A stretch of 64,000 nucleotides of DNA from Brachypterus glaber. Taxonomy: Eukaryota; Arthropoda; Insecta; Coleoptera; Kateretidae. The notes below the pieces were generated by a model that saw only the letters and a list, made by a program, of their open reading frames with translations, was not told where the DNA came from and did not search any database. Of this stretch, positions 1 to 13,390 are shown piece after piece. The stretch is taken from NCBI GenBank assembly GCA_958510825.1, contig OY294051.1, positions 4,216,001 through 4,280,000 on the forward strand, given 5' to 3'. A program made the translations under genes and the position numbers. The first letter of the stretch is position 1, and every line of letters starts with the position of its first letter.

Positions 1-295
1 AAAATAGTATATTTAAATCTATTAAAATTAAACTACTAGTTCATATAAAACTTATACAGAACTAATGTTTCTTAAAATTTTACAATAAAATATGTTTATA
101 TATGTTTCCAATCGGCAACACTGTACCCCTGTCAGTCATTTTACGACATTAGACTGTGAGTTTACACATTCTTTCTCTCTCTTTACGCGTACTAAGTGTA
201 AATAATGGCCACTCCCCACCAGCCCCTCGCCGTAGTTGGTTCACGCTTCAAACAAATCATACGGTAGATTTCATCATGTTCCTTCTTGAGGTAAA
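1..295 (+). repeat. Inverted repeat, left arm
   Basis: Matches the reverse complement of 9970-10195 through AAACTACTAGTTCATATAAA, CACATTCTTTCTCTCTCTTT and TCATGTTCCTTCTTGAGG, with one ~80-bp difference (80-160). Confidence 0.65.
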
Positions 296-938
296 AGTTC
301 TTTGATCCACCTGCAAAAACTCAATTTCTCGATTCTTGTGAAACTCTAAGCAGTGACATAGGTTCCGTGGAATCACTCCGATAAAAATCCTCCTGTATTT
401 CCCTCTTGTGAATTTTGGGCCACCCTCTGTTGCCTTCGAAGTGCGTGATTTTAATAAAAGGAAAGTGCCGAAAAAGTGTTCCAAGAAAATGTATTTAAGT
501 TTAGAGAAACAAAAAAAACTTGCAAAAAGGTCATATTAAGGGAAGTTTATCAACCATAAGTCAAAAGGTTTTGAATATTTTATTAGGGTGGTCCATAATA
601 TATTATACTTTTGTAACTAATGTCGCTTGAAATATGTATAGGGAATAATAAATTCACATTTACACACAATTTTGGATTTTTACATACAATTTTGGCTTTA
701 TTGAGGATAAATATCACTATCGATTTTAAAACGTTACGTATATTTTTATTTGGTTGGAAAAAAAAAACCAAAGGAACAAGTTTTAAAAAAATTAGGCGTA
801 TTGTAAGGAAATTTAAATATAAACCAACCTTCTCGAATAAGAATACCTCATAAAAAAAATAAAAAAAAGTTTTTTTGTCCGTAGGCTAATTATATTGTAG
901 TAATAAGGTTACCGGTTCATGAAAAAAAAAAATATATA

Positions 939-1622
939 CAGCCTGTTCCAGAACTCGCGTACCGAAATTTAAGAGGTGATTCTACATCCAAAAATATGAA
1001 AAAAAGTTTCTATAAAGGTTGGTCCGGAAATGAGCCCTAAGGGAGCTACGGCCCTTCGAAGATAACGTATTGAATGGGGAACAAAAAAAGCACCAATAAA
1101 ATTTTAATGCTGCAGGGTGATTCTTCATTTAAAACTGAGCAAAAAAGTATTATACACCAAAACACCTAAATTTAATATTAAAGGAGTAATAGCCTTTTAA
1201 AAAGTAACGTTTTTGGTGGCACAAAATGTTACTTCCTCTTAATTGCATTTTTTTTGATAACGGTTGCTCCTACAGTGTTACACTATATGATATTTTATAT
1301 GTATTTTTACTCTAGAAATCTATATTTTTTACAACAAATCCAAAAAACATACACATAAAAAAGTTTGGGGCAAAAATGTTTTAAGCCTCATATATTTTGT
1401 TCGTCTGGGCACGCCTCTGGATAAATAAAAAAAATAAATTAACATAAACTTATTGCCCTTATTAATACTAGTATACATGCAAAAGCTCGCCGCTCTAGCT
1501 TAAACGGTACCCGAGTTATTAATTAAAAACCTTATTTTTATTACAATTTTAAAGGGCCCTAGATCCCTTAGGGCTCATTTCCGGACCAACCTTTATAGGC
1601 ATGCCAGTTATGGATCACCCTG
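939..1622. mobile_element. MITE family A
   Basis: CAGCCTGTTCC...GGATCACCCTG flanked by TATA runs, with inverted arms around the phrases AAAGGTTGGTCCGGAAATG and its complement. 684 bp. Confidence 0.8.
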
Positions 1623-2095
1623 TATATATAATAACATTTTTTGTGTATTTTTTTACCTTTCCAATGTTGAATAATTTAATTATAAAATAGGGTTTACTAT
1701 TAAAAATACCACCGGTAGTATAGAGTACTGTACCACCCTAATATTGTAAGAGTAGATTATCTAACGGGTCAGATTTAACACCCAGTGGTTCTAGGAAGGT
1801 ATGCTTATTCATGCCGGTGATATTTTCTACCTGTCCTTCTTCAAGACTATACTATAAGTAGGTATTCGAAAAGATTTTTGAACGATTTAGAAAATGTTTA
1901 TAGACTGATGAAAAAAAAACTCGTCTGACATACACTGTACCACAAAAGTACCGGGGCACCTGTATGAGTATAGCTAAATTGCTCACTTTTTACATACCAT
2001 TTCTAAGCCTCTTTTTATCTTTTTTTTTTTAAGTTCATAAGATAAACCTTGCATTTAAGAAATTTGCAATACGTCCCCCTTGTACCTTTTGTAGA

Positions 2096-2770
2096 TATAT
2101 AACATCGGCACTTAGTACTACTAAGAGTGCCGAGGTATCGAAATCTTCGCCGAAAAGTCAAAATCTTTTCACATTTCTCGACGTTTTAGACCTTTTTGAG
2201 TCGAAATCAGTGAAAAAAAATTTTTCGTCTGTCCGTAAACTTGATAACTCCATTTCTAAAAAAGATATCGACAAACGGTTTTCGCATATTGTTTCCTATC
2301 ATATTTAGAAGAGCTGATTAGATTTTGGGATTTTGGGGGTAAACGATTGGGGGTAAGGGGGTAAGAATGGGGTAAAACTCCTATTTTTAGCGTCTTTTTT
2401 TGTTATAATTATGTTAATTATTATTGTATTTTATTAATTTAGCACTTATGAAAGATTTTTTTAAATTACTCAAAAAAGGTTATTAAATTTTTTTTCTTAA
2501 GATACACTGTCTTCGAGGTATTAGCGATTAAATCAGTAAAATGTTTTTTTAGCATAACACATTTATAAACCGATTTCAGAAAATTATAATTCAAATGAAA
2601 GCCCTACAAAAAAATGTTTTTGCTAGAATATAACTTTTTGGAGATGAAGACTTTCATTTAATAAATTAGGCAACACGCAGGTGTATTAATGGTTGCCTTC
2701 ATACAACTTCCTATTTCAAATTAGTGCCTAGTGTCGATGTTTTACAAGGTGCTTGCAACTGTTCAGATGG
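2096..2770 (-). repeat. Repeat family E (terminal hairpin), copy 1
   Basis: Starts with the hairpin CATCGGCACTTAG...TAAGAGTGCCGA, then AATCTTCGCCGAAAAGTCAA and GTCTGTCCGTAAAC. Ends GGTGCTTGCAAC. Confidence 0.65.
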
Positions 2771-4913
2771 TTTTTAGGGTATACCCTGAAAAATGTGATT
2801 TAAAGCAATTTTTAGATCAGAACAAAGTCCAAACCAGCAAATAGCTTAAGCAAAGTTTGTGTAAAACTGGTTTTTGTTTATTGGTTTTAAAAATGTCTAA
2901 TAAAAAGAAATATTCACTAGTTTGCAAAATAAAAATGGAGATTTGTTGTTATAAGCTTGGTTATGAGCGTATTTGTATCTGAAGATTTTATATTACATAT
3001 TTCTTTTTGAAATGATTTATATAAAGAGTGAAATGAAATATTAAATATTTCTGTTTTATTATTTAGAATAGAATACAGTACGTAGTTATTGTATTTTTAT
3101 AAAAATAGAGTAAAAGTTATTATATTTTTATAGTACACTGAAAAAGCAGATTATTTGATGTATATGACATTTACTCAAATAAATTATGCTTTTAATATTT
3201 TGATATTTGATGATTAATTATTAGGATGTAAGAAAATTTACAGAAAATACGCAGAAAAAAAGGATTCCCTGATTCAAAGCCACATTTTCTTGTTTCAAGG
3301 CTTGCATTTCTTTGAACAAAAGTCCGCGCTCTTCATTTAGGGACATTAACTTTGGTTCAAAGAAGTGCTAGCCTTGAAACAGGAGATTATGGCTTTGGAC
3401 ATATCGAACGACACGTATCCTTGGTTCAAGGAATTCTATTTTTCTGTGGACTTAGGTTGGTTTAAATTCAATGCTCCTTGTCGGCAACAAAATGTAGCAT
3501 TCATACTGATCGTTTCTTTTGGAGAAATTCGAAAATTTTTACTAAAATTAATTTAATATTCCCTAAGAGCGAAAATGGCAAAAAAAATCAAATACTTTGC
3601 CCAAGGTGTCCTTTACTTGAATTGAAGGACGCCTTGTTTTGCCCCGAAGAGACCTCTTTTTTCAGTGTATGTTATACTCTAGTTGTTTTAAAATAGACAT
3701 GTCTGTCATAGTAAATAGAGCTTTTTAGGAGTTTAAATAGAAAAAAATATAATCTTGACTTGTCTAATATGAGTATTTAAAAATGTATAATAGAAGATTT
3801 ATTTATTTATCCCATAATAAAATATACAACATATGAAACCAACCATATAATTTATCGACAAGCTTGGTTGCCCAAAATACCATGGCAATCTATTTTTTTT
3901 TTCTTTTAAAAATAACCATACAAAATAAAAAATACACTGCCCAGTAAAAGAGCTTTCCCATTTTTCACCTCCGCGCGTGAAATGGATTTTTATTATCAGA
4001 TTCACTTTTAGCAACCTCAAGAAATTCGATATACCAATTTTCACGAAAACTACACCTCGCCCCTCAGGATTTTTTTTATCACTTTCAGCAACCTTCCAAG
4101 AGACAAAATAGGTAAAAAAGTGGACAAAAAGTCTAATATCAATTGATACTTAGACATTTTGAAGTGTTACACCCATGTTAATGGTATAGAATGGGCGGAG
4201 TTTGGACTTTTTTATTATCAGATTCAATTTCAGCAACGTTAAAAACCCCTATATAGCAGTTTTTGTAAAAAGTATTTTTCCCCATTCCTCTTGCCGCACA
4301 CCAATGTCCATCAAAATCAATCCCGAGCGAGAACTTTTGGTAAAATACCTCTGTGTGCCAAATTTCAAGTATCTAGCTTAAAGCGTTCTTAAGTTATCGT
4401 GGATATAAGATTTCCCGGTCAGAACGATCTGAACTGAGACACATTATGCATTGGAAAGACACGGTTAATTTAAATTGGCTATTTAAAGAGATCTGACTCA
4501 GAGAAAAGTTTTATTATGCGATTTCTCGTAAGCCTGGTTGAGAAATTGACATATTCCATTTTAAAAATAATATTGGTTCCAAATTTGATTCAATGAAGAT
4601 ACTAGGTCAAAGTTTACAAATGTCGGTACATTTAAGAATTTTTAGAGCCTTATTACTAATAATAAGTTATTAGGTACTTGGTTTTAATTTTTATAACTCT
4701 GTCTATCATCAAGTTATCAGTGCCAAACCTGGTTTGAGGAAGCTCTTCATCTCCAAATAATATTTATTTAATTAATATTCAGATAAAAATGGGGGAAATA
4801 AAATTTAACAATGGATAGTTTTTGCATTGCTTAAGGAACAAGAAAAGACGCCAAAGTCAGAAAAAAAATAAATTGGACATATCCCTCTCAATTATTTTTT
4901 TTTTGAAAAACCA
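2771..4913. other. No gene recognised
   Basis: AT-rich. Around 3285-3390 the phrases TTTCAAGGCTTGCATTTCTT and AGAAGTGCTAGCCTTGAAAC form a weak inverted pair. Short frames here have no protein-like content. Confidence 0.5.
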
Positions 4914-5338
4914 CACGGAAAAAAAAAATTATATCTAGGAGCGCTATAACACACATACCAAGCAAATTATAATCGCTTATTATATAAATACAAGGCTTTC
5001 TCTTACAATTATGGCAGTCAGTGTAAAAATTTATATGAAATACTTTAATTGTTTAGTGAATAATAAAATATAACAAATAGTATGGCATTTATAGCTTAAA
5101 TAGATTTAATTATTGTCCGTGCTAATAATTTTTATAATATAATAAAATTTCTGTAAATTTATAATAGTGCCTGTAATAAATATAATCGTGTCTGTAATAT
5201 ATATAATCGTTTCCAATTTATTTTTAACATTATTAGTTATTGTGTCCCTTATAATCTATAGCTTAAATCACTATAATTTGCCACTGTTACCAAATATCTT
5301 ATAATGTATAGCGCAGAGCCCACTAATTTCTTTCCGTG
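4914..5338 (+). mobile_element. MITE family B, intact copy
   Basis: 425 bp with CACGGAAA / TTTCCGTG ends and imperfect ~37-bp inverted termini. Nearly identical to 62766-63189. The flanking dinucleotide is CA on both sides where the others have TA. Confidence 0.8.
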
Positions 5339-6719
5339 CACAGCAAACCTATTAGGCTTAAATTTAATAGGTAAAATCTTATTTATTTATATGTCTATTA
5401 AAAATATATTTGTTTGTGGTATAATAAGAAATTAAATTAATATGTATTGAATGTAACACCTCAAGTTTTAATGTTAATATGCATTGTTTGAAGTTATTTA
5501 CATTTAATAATAAATACTTATTAAATTTTTAATTCTATTAAAAACATTTAAGCGATTCATGAGGTTCAAAGACCCCCTTATTTATAAAATTAATAATAAA
5601 TTGTGCATAGTAATGTTAAAATGAGTACCTCCTACCTTACAAATCTTGAAATTATAATTAAATTATTGCAAAATGATCAAAATTTGCGTTACGTAATACT
5701 TGACCGTTCCCTAATTGACAAAAAAAAATTGTTTTAATATTTTTTTAAGGTTTTGATTTTTTTTGCTAAAAAATGCGATTTATTTAGATTTTTTTGTAGA
5801 TTTTTATTTATGTCAATTGAAATCAGTTTAAAAGTATAATTTACGTTTTTGCAACATAAAATAATTATTTTTTTTTTAGAAATTTTGACGAAAATACCCA
5901 TTTTCAACAATATTTCAAACCCCGCAAAAATCCCAAAAAGAGAATTTTATAAAAAAAATGAGTTGTCACAATACCCCGCTTTCTACTTAAAAAATCCCAT
6001 GCCCCCTGGCCACATTTTATGAGCGGAAAATATCAAAAACCAAATTTTATAATCGAAACTATGACATATTAGTATGAAGAACAGCATACTACAAACATTT
6101 TATTAGTTACAAACAACAAACAATGACGTCACACTTACTATTCTTAGTAACCATGTGCCCCTAGGTGGTTTGCTCGCATAGTAAGTATTTCTATCCTTTT
6201 CTATTATATTTCTGTCCTTTCCGAATCATATTTTTTCGACGAAGAAGAGGAGGTGTTTTTGTGGAAGCCGGACTTATGTACAAGATTGTTTTGCCACTTT
6301 TGCAAGAATCTCGGCAAGAATGAATTCTATTGATATTATTTTAAACAATCGCCAGAAATCGTACATAATATAGATACGATAAACGAGTTAAATAAAAGTA
6401 AGTAATTTATAAGCTTTATGCGCAAAATGTTCTTGCAAAAGTTAGGACAAGCCTAATTTTTTCCTTGTAGACCTCATTTTTGGTTCTCAATTTCAAATAT
6501 CGCAAAATAAACAACTCAATCAACTTTTTAACCTCGAAAAATATTTTACTTTTACTTTACCAACTAACTATGACGTCATTTAAACAACACTCTTCAGACC
6601 ATACTAGTATGTTATAGTTAAGATAATAAAATTTGGATAAATACATGCAGAAAGATAGTTCACGTTGTTTTCCTTCAAAAGTGTAGGGGGGGTAAATTTT
6701 GGACCGCACGGTAAAAAAA
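5339..6719. other. No gene recognised
   Basis: AT-rich, with a weak trace of family F at 5700-6020 and a GGACCGCAC phrase at 6699. Nothing coding seen. Confidence 0.5.
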
Positions 6720-7147
6720 AAACTAGAATTATGAAACAAAAGACGTCTACCCTATCTCTATCTCATTTGTGCTACACTTTCCAACCAACCAAATAAATAC
6801 TGTATTAAATATAGTATACAGTAAAAACAAATTTTGTTTTTAATACAACAAATACAGTATTTATTTGGTTGGCCGGAAAGTGTAGCAGTGAGCGGCACGA
6901 ACGAACATAGCTAATGTGAATCTGTAGAATAAGATAATTCTACTAAAATTTAGATGGCGCCAGTAATTTCTTTAATAAAAATATATAGTTACACTTTTCG
7001 CCCGGCCAAGTAAATATTGTATTTGTTCAACAAAGAACAAATACAGAATTTGTTTGGTTGGGTGGAAGTGGGAGTGTATGTATGTCTTCTATCTTTTTTG
7101 GGTAGAACTTTTGTCCCTGTCTAATCTAACGGGAGAAATCTCCATTT
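6720..7147 (+). mobile_element. Double-hairpin element (family C), copy 1
   Basis: Two successive hairpins built on AATACTGTATTTGTT-type arms (first near 6772-6888, second near 6990-7070), ending CTAACGGGAGAAAT. The left edge is shorter than in the other two copies. Confidence 0.7.
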
Positions 7148-7868
7148 AGAGTATTTTTTATTTTTTTTTGTTTTGAATAATAAATGGACCTTGAGGATAC
7201 AAATTTTGGTTTTCTTAGTGAATATTAAATGCCGTTCTTGTAAATGTGGTAATAAACATTAAATTTTATATATTTTTTTAATGTGAACGCTTTAACTTAA
7301 TGGACCTTTAATAATAATTATTATTAATAATAAAATAGGCACAGGTATAAACTTTAATATATTTTATGGATTTAACTGTGTATTTACAACCTTTCTATTA
7401 CCAATTATAGACATAACTCAAGGGCACAAGGGGATATTTTTCCTGTTCCAAGAATATATTTAGGGTCAAATTCACAGATATTTGGACTGACGTCATCGCA
7501 AAAATTAGCTACATATTTTGCATTTAACCTATTTTACCGTCTTAATTTGTTGTTTTGGGTGATCCGTAATAGCAAATTACCATGGTAAAATAAATGATAG
7601 CAAAATACGTCTGTATTTAGGTAATCTCGGGTAATACCAACAAAAAATTTAAAAATCTTTTAGAAAATCCCGAAAATTTTAAAATTATACAGAAATCTAT
7701 GTAGACGTTTCTGGATGTGGTTCACCCCTGTTTTAAGTATTTAATTTTATTAAACATGTTTTTAAAACTATAAGAACGCTTATGGTTTTAAATATTTTTA
7801 AATACCTATTTAAAATTGACTTAAGTACGAACCTCAAGCCCTATCCAGAAGCTTACATAAAACATAAG

Positions 7869-7934
7869 AATGCGATGCCGTGATTGGCTTACAAGATACA
7901 TGGCGGTACATCAAGCCAATCACGGCATCGCATT
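7869..7934. repeat. Perfect hairpin, 22-bp arms and 22-nt loop
   Basis: AATGCGATGCCGTGATTGGC(TT) and its exact complement at 7913-7934. After one mismatch, six more base pairs extend the stem. Confidence 0.75.
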
Positions 7935-8636
7935 GTTATGTACTATGGTGTTATGCGAGCCTGTGGATATACCCTTAGGTAATTTTATTTGCGAAGTTGT
8001 TAAAGCCAAAAGCTTTTTAAAAACCACAACTTCAAAAAAAAAAAACAAAATAATACAAGCGTACTTTTAAAACAAATTGGAAAACCGCTCCGACTACTTC
8101 TTAGTACCTTTTTCTATTTTGCGACTCTTATAAGCTCATAATCACACGCATTTTGCGTGTTCTTATAGGCCCATAAGAGGTCTCTACTTTTTTTTCTGTT
8201 TGGTTGGCAACATACAAAAGCCTATCTCTTGACGTTTTTCGTGCAAATGTCAATGTCGATTTAAAGTTTAATTTTTTACAAAATTTTGTGTTTGGGTTAT
8301 TTTTTACCGTGTTAAAATTGTGGACTGGTTAATTGCAGTGAAAATAGAAGAGATTACTGTAAAATATATCAAAATATCATTTGTTCTTAGAATTTTAAAC
8401 ATAGTGTAAACTGTAATGCCAACCTAAAACAAACATCCCTAAATCAGTCATCAATTTAAATGTAAGTTTTGTAAATTTTAGAGCAAAATAGAAAAATTTT
8501 TTTAAAGCACTCGTTTCATAACATGTTTTTAGAGCACTAGTACTTTAGAAAACTCCCCGCAAGTGGCTCGTTTTCTAAACTTGTACTCGTGCCCTAAAAA
8601 CGTATGTTATGAAACTAGTACTTTAATATATTATTT

Positions 8637-9615
8637 TCAGGGTGGTGAAATAATTTGGAAAAGTTGTAGTTTACATTTTTATTTTGAAATTTGTTAAAAA
8701 AAGCGACCGAAAATTTCCCTTTTGTCCCAAAAAATATAATTTCTCTCATTGCATTCTCATTGGAACAAAAATAAAATGTACATAGGATAATTTTTCACAA
8801 ATAATAAGATGTTCTCTCTTTAAACCCGTTTTTAAAAATATAAGCAGGCATTTAAATGGTTTTAAGCAGGTATTTGACGCCAAATTGTTATTTGCAAAGT
8901 TATCCATTTTAAAAACAAAAACTAAACACAAAATACCGCACTAAAATTATTATTATTATTAATTTGTTTTGAAGAAAATGAAACTAGCGCACTTTTAAAA
9001 CAAAACACAAAACCGCTCCGACCACTTGTTGGTATCTTTTTTCAGGGTCAAATTTTTGCAAAAATAGATTGGAGAAGTTGTAGTTTAGATTTTTATTTTA
9101 AGATTTGTTTCAAAAAGCGACCGGAAATCACCTTTTTATCCCGAGAAATCTAATTTCTGTCACCAAATTTTCATTGGAACAAAAACAAAAAGTGCAAGAG
9201 AATTTTGCGTAAAGAATAAAACACTCTCTTTAAACCTGTTTTTTAAAAATTTAAGGACGTATTTAAATATTTTTAAGTGGGTATTTAAAAGTGACTTACC
9301 TCTGGCAAATTTGACGCCAAATTGTTATTTGCAAAGTTATCCATTTTAAAAACAAAAACTAAACACAAAATACCGCACTAAAAGTACTCATTTGTTTTTG
9401 AAAAAATAAAACAAGCGCACTTTCAAAACACAAAACCGCTCCGACCACTTGTTAGTATCTTTTTCAGGGTCAAACTTTTGCAAAAATAAATTGGAGAAGT
9501 TGTAGTTTACATTTTGATTCCGAGATTTGTTCAAAAACGCGACCGAAAACGTCAGTTTTGTCCCGCGAACTTTAATTTCTCTCACTGTATTTTCATTGGA
9601 ACAAAAAAAAGTACT
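8637..9615 (+). repeat. Tandem array, ~405-422 bp unit, about 2.4 copies
   Basis: Units start with TCAGGGT at 8637, 9042 and 9464. Each has GGAGAAGTTGTAGTTTA, AGCGACCG, TTTTCATTGGAACAAAAA and ACCGCTCCGACCACTTGTT. A fraction of a unit (8010-8100) precedes the array. Confidence 0.7.
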
Positions 9616-9969
9616 CGAGAATTTTAGCGTCGTGTTCGTAGCGTTTCTGTTTTAAAACTTGAAACTCGGATGCCTACATGACTAGTGGCTAAAGAAATAT
9701 TTCGAGTCCCTACTCCTTCAATGCAAGTCTACGGCTAGCGAACTAGGGTGGCACGAAACGAAGCGTGTTTCTTGGTTCACTAGACTCGAAGAACGTACGG
9801 TTCAAATGACCATGAGTGGGGTTGGATTCACCATTCGGGTGCATCTGGTTAGCGGGGTTAGGGTTTAAAATTGTTAAAAGTAGGTAAATTAAATGAAAAA
9901 TACTCATCATTTACGTTGTTGTGCGCAAATAATAGTATTTTGAGCACTTGTGTGATAAAATAAAGGCAA

Positions 9970-10195
9970 AGAACTTTTACCTCAAGAAGGAACATGATGA
10001 AATCTACCGTATGCTTTGTTTGAAGCGTGAACCAACCACGGTGAGGGGCTAGTGGGGAGTGACTATTGTTTACACTTAGTACGCGTAAAGAGAGAGAAAG
10101 AATGTGTAAACTTACAGAGAGAAACATTAGTTCTGTATGAGTTTTATATGAACTAGTAGTTTAAATTTTTTAGATTTAAATATACTATATTATTA
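9970..10195 (-). repeat. Inverted repeat, right arm
   Basis: Reverse complement of 1-295. A 24-bp piece (TACTTCTTGAGGTAAAAGTT) recurs at 10412. Confidence 0.65.
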
Positions 10196-10445
10196 AACAT
10201 AATTATAGTATACACAATAAAGTTTTTTACATTTTTAATTTGAGTATAATGATTTGAATACATGATAAGGTGGAAACTACGCAAGATCGCTACTAGGTAG
10301 CCTGAAAGTCGACTAGCGACATCTACATTTTACACCACAAAGCTGTATCGCGTTTCTGTTAGTAAATAAACAAACAAAAAGATGACACCTTCATAAACAT
10401 TGGTCTGAAATTACTTCTTGAGGTAAAAGTTCTTTGAATTAAGGT

Positions 10446-10996
10446 CATCATCAGTAGTTTGTTTGGATCTTTAAGAGACAGGCTCAGTGCCTATGGCTCA
10501 TTTGTCTAAAATAGAATTAGTTTCAATGGATAATTGGGGGAGTGAGTCTGACTTAGAGCTAACGGGAGGAACGTATTCCGCTATCTGCGCATGCGCTAGC
10601 AGAAATCCACATAAGAAGGTAAACCAACGACTCCCATTAAAAAAAAAACACTAAAGCAACCAAAAAACCAACGCTTTCCGTTAAAAAAAAAACAAACCAG
10701 CACAAAACCAAGCGCATGCGTAGATCGCGGAATACGTTCCTCCCGTTAGGTCCTTCTGTGAGTCTCTGCTCACTGATGCTGGAGTTGCATCTGTCATGAA
10801 TTGGCGATGGGGACGGGAAAAGGGATGGGAGGGGAATGAGGAGGGATGGAATAGGGAGGGGAGGGAGGTGCGGGAGTGAGACTAGCTCACTGATGCTGGG
10901 AATGCATCTGTCCTGAATTGGTGGGTACTATTACTGGTCGAGGACGTTCTTGATCTTTTTGTGGGTGTAGTGGACTTCGTGATCGTAATCTAGAAA
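10446..10996 (-). pseudogene. Second copy of the Jockey-type LINE 3' end, interrupted
   Basis: Same 3'UTR as the copy at 44561-45118, and the last ~20 codons of ORF2 are recognisable near 10930-10996. A palindromic element (10559-10747) interrupts it. The 5' side diverges at about 10997. Confidence 0.65.
10559..10747. mobile_element. Foldback element inside the LINE remnant
   Basis: Arms of about 40 bp starting CTAACGGGAGGAACGTATTC and repeated in reverse complement ending at 10747, around an A-rich loop. Aligning the two LINE copies shows that this segment is extra in the 10-kb copy. Confidence 0.55.
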
Positions 10997-11331
10997 GTTT
11001 GAGAAAATAAAGGTTTTCTGAGTCGTTAGAAGATTTAGTCAGGTGATACGTAGTCGAGCCTGACTACTTTTTGAGTAATTTTCTAAAGGAGTAACAAATC
11101 TCCTTACATGTAGCTATTCTGCAAAATACCTAATACATATTCCTTTGCCGAAGCAAGAAAATTATATTTTTTTTGGTCTAGGTGGAAAAATCTTCCTTTT
11201 TTTCTGTAATACCGAGAAATTGCATTTTCTGTTTGCAATAAGATGATTTTACAAAAATTATTTTAAAAAACGAAAATTTGAGTAAAGAGTTAAAATTAGA
11301 ATATTGTAAATTGTAAAATCGAAAACATATA

Positions 11332-11405
11332 CAGTAGAGACTCGATAATCCGGATCTTCGGTAATCCGAATGATACGGTAATCCAAACGATAAAATTCGG
11401 ACTAC
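11332..11405 (+). mobile_element. Possible pogo/Tigger-type terminus
   Basis: TA|CAGTAGAGACTCGATAATCC followed by CGGTAATCCGAA-type repeats resembles the ends of pogo-like elements, from memory. No matching right end located. Confidence 0.35.
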
Positions 11406-11789
11406 AAAGTAATATACATAAAATCTAAAACATAATATTTGGACTGTTTTACAATAACCGTCTAACCCACATTGTGAAATGACAGTAGGTTATTGAACAT
11501 TTAACGCAATATTTTTTAAACTAATTGAATTAAAGATTTCAATTTTTGCCCAAATTTCACTTCATTTTGATCTAGTCAGGGATTGTTCAACGACGGACGG
11601 TTGGACGGACGTACGGACAGAAAACATAGTCATTTTATTATAGATTTTTTCTTAGGGAGATGATGAAGACATGACAATTTTATTTGATCAAATCAAACCA
11701 AATTTTTGCGACCTCTATATCGTGATTGATATAACTTCAGATTTTTCATATTTTTTTACAAGGGGTGATCACGTGAACCTCTTAAAAAA

Positions 11790-13390
11790 AATGTACACAG
11801 ACTTCTAAGATTTTTCTATGATTTCAAAGATTTTAGAGATTTTCTGCATTTCCGAAGAGATTTCTGTGATTTTCATTGCGATTTTCGGCATTTTTTGGGA
11901 TTTTCGAAAATGATTTCCAAGGATTTTCTTAAACATGTATATGGATTTCCGAAATTTTTGAAAGATCCGAGATTTTTTACATAAAAAATCCCGAAAAATC
12001 TATGATTTTGAGATTTTTTGCAAGTTTTCGGAGATTTAAAACCTTTTAAAAACTACCAAGATTTTCAAGATTTTTGCAAAGATTTTTGGGATTTTGTTTG
12101 TTTTTTTAAGGATTTTTAATTTTATATCTTATCTTTATATCACCCTGTATAAGCAGCAATAATCAATATGATTATTCTCTTTAACTTCCGGTATTGCTAA
12201 AAACGAAAAAGTCCAAACGAAATTTTGAAAAATTTTAGTTTTCGCTCAGCCTATTGGTCGTGTTTAAATGAGTCTTCTTGCGCATGGCCAGTCTTCAACC
12301 ACTTGTAAATGTTGCTACTCTATTGTTGACTCTCAATACTTAAGAATTCAAATTTGCTTACCAGCCATCGTAATACCATGATGGTATGGTCGTGGTCACA
12401 GGGCTGGCTGGAAATAACCAAACCAAACCTTCAAAACATTTATTTTTCTTCAAGCGTACTGAAATGTTCATATTTTATAACTGAACATACTAGTTAGAAG
12501 TGATCTATTTTTTTACAGTAGAAAAATGGGTTCATTGTTGTACGCCGTAAAAAAAAGTTAGTTAGCAAAACCACCACTGGCGGCAGCACTCTTTGACTTT
12601 GATGACAGCCATACTTCAAACTTTTTTATTATGTAAACAGGTGGTCGACTTGAGATTCTGTGCAAAAACCTCGTGTGAAATTGATTAAAAATTATTGAAG
12701 AAGAATATATGGTTTATGCACTTACAAATCTCTCCGAAATTGCAAATGCTACATTAGACAAGTTACCATCGAAATCGCGAAAAGTGTATGATTTAGCCTA
12801 CGAAAAAAATTTAAAATGAGCTAAGGAAGGTTTAAGTTTATTTCGAAAGGGTTTTATTGGCCTATTTTAATAAAAAAACATACTTTATTACTGAATAAAT
12901 TAAATTCAAAAATTAATATTTAAAAAAAATAAATAGGATGCTTGAAGAAAAAATAGTATGCTTCACTCAGAGGAAAAGTGCTTTTTTTTACTCGTCTGTA
13001 GTTGCCGGACTCCGCTTCGCGTCGTCCGTAAATTCTACAGACTAGTAAAAAAAAAGCTTCACTTTTCCTCTTAGTAAAATAATATACTATTATATGAATT
13101 TTTCGAGGTACCTATTTAAATCTTTCAAAAATCTTCAAAAAGGCTCATAAATCCTAACAAACATTTTGAAAATCTCGATAATTTTCGAAAAGAATTCGAG
13201 GGTTTTTCAGAAATACAAATTTTGTTGTCTTTTTAAAATCTTAAAAAAATCTCAAAAATCTTAACCAAAATCGCGGTAATTTTCGACAAGATTTTAAGGA
13301 CTGTTTAATCAATCTCAGGAATCTCACCTAAAAACTCAACAATTATAGATTTTTATGTGGAAAATCTCGGAAATCTGTCTACAAATATTT
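11790..13390. repeat. Degenerate GATTTT-rich arms around family D copy 1
   Basis: 11800-12130 is a run of degenerate GATTTT units, and 13090-13385 is a run of AAAATC units. The outer ends (CAGACTTCTAAGATTTTT and its approximate complement near 13355-13385) suggest a decayed foldback element. Confidence 0.4.
12443..13090 (+). repeat. Repeat family D, copy 1
   Basis: Shared phrases are TTTTCTTCAAGCGTACT, CACCACTGGCGGCAGCA, CTACATTAGACAAGTTACC and, at the right end, a hairpin around CCGGACTCCGCTTCGCGTCG. Possible decayed coding DNA, but no open frame is left. Confidence 0.65.

Noticed and set aside
2096..2770. Helitron 3' end for family E
   Set aside because: There is a terminal hairpin, but no CTRR end after it and no 5' TC at consistent boundaries.
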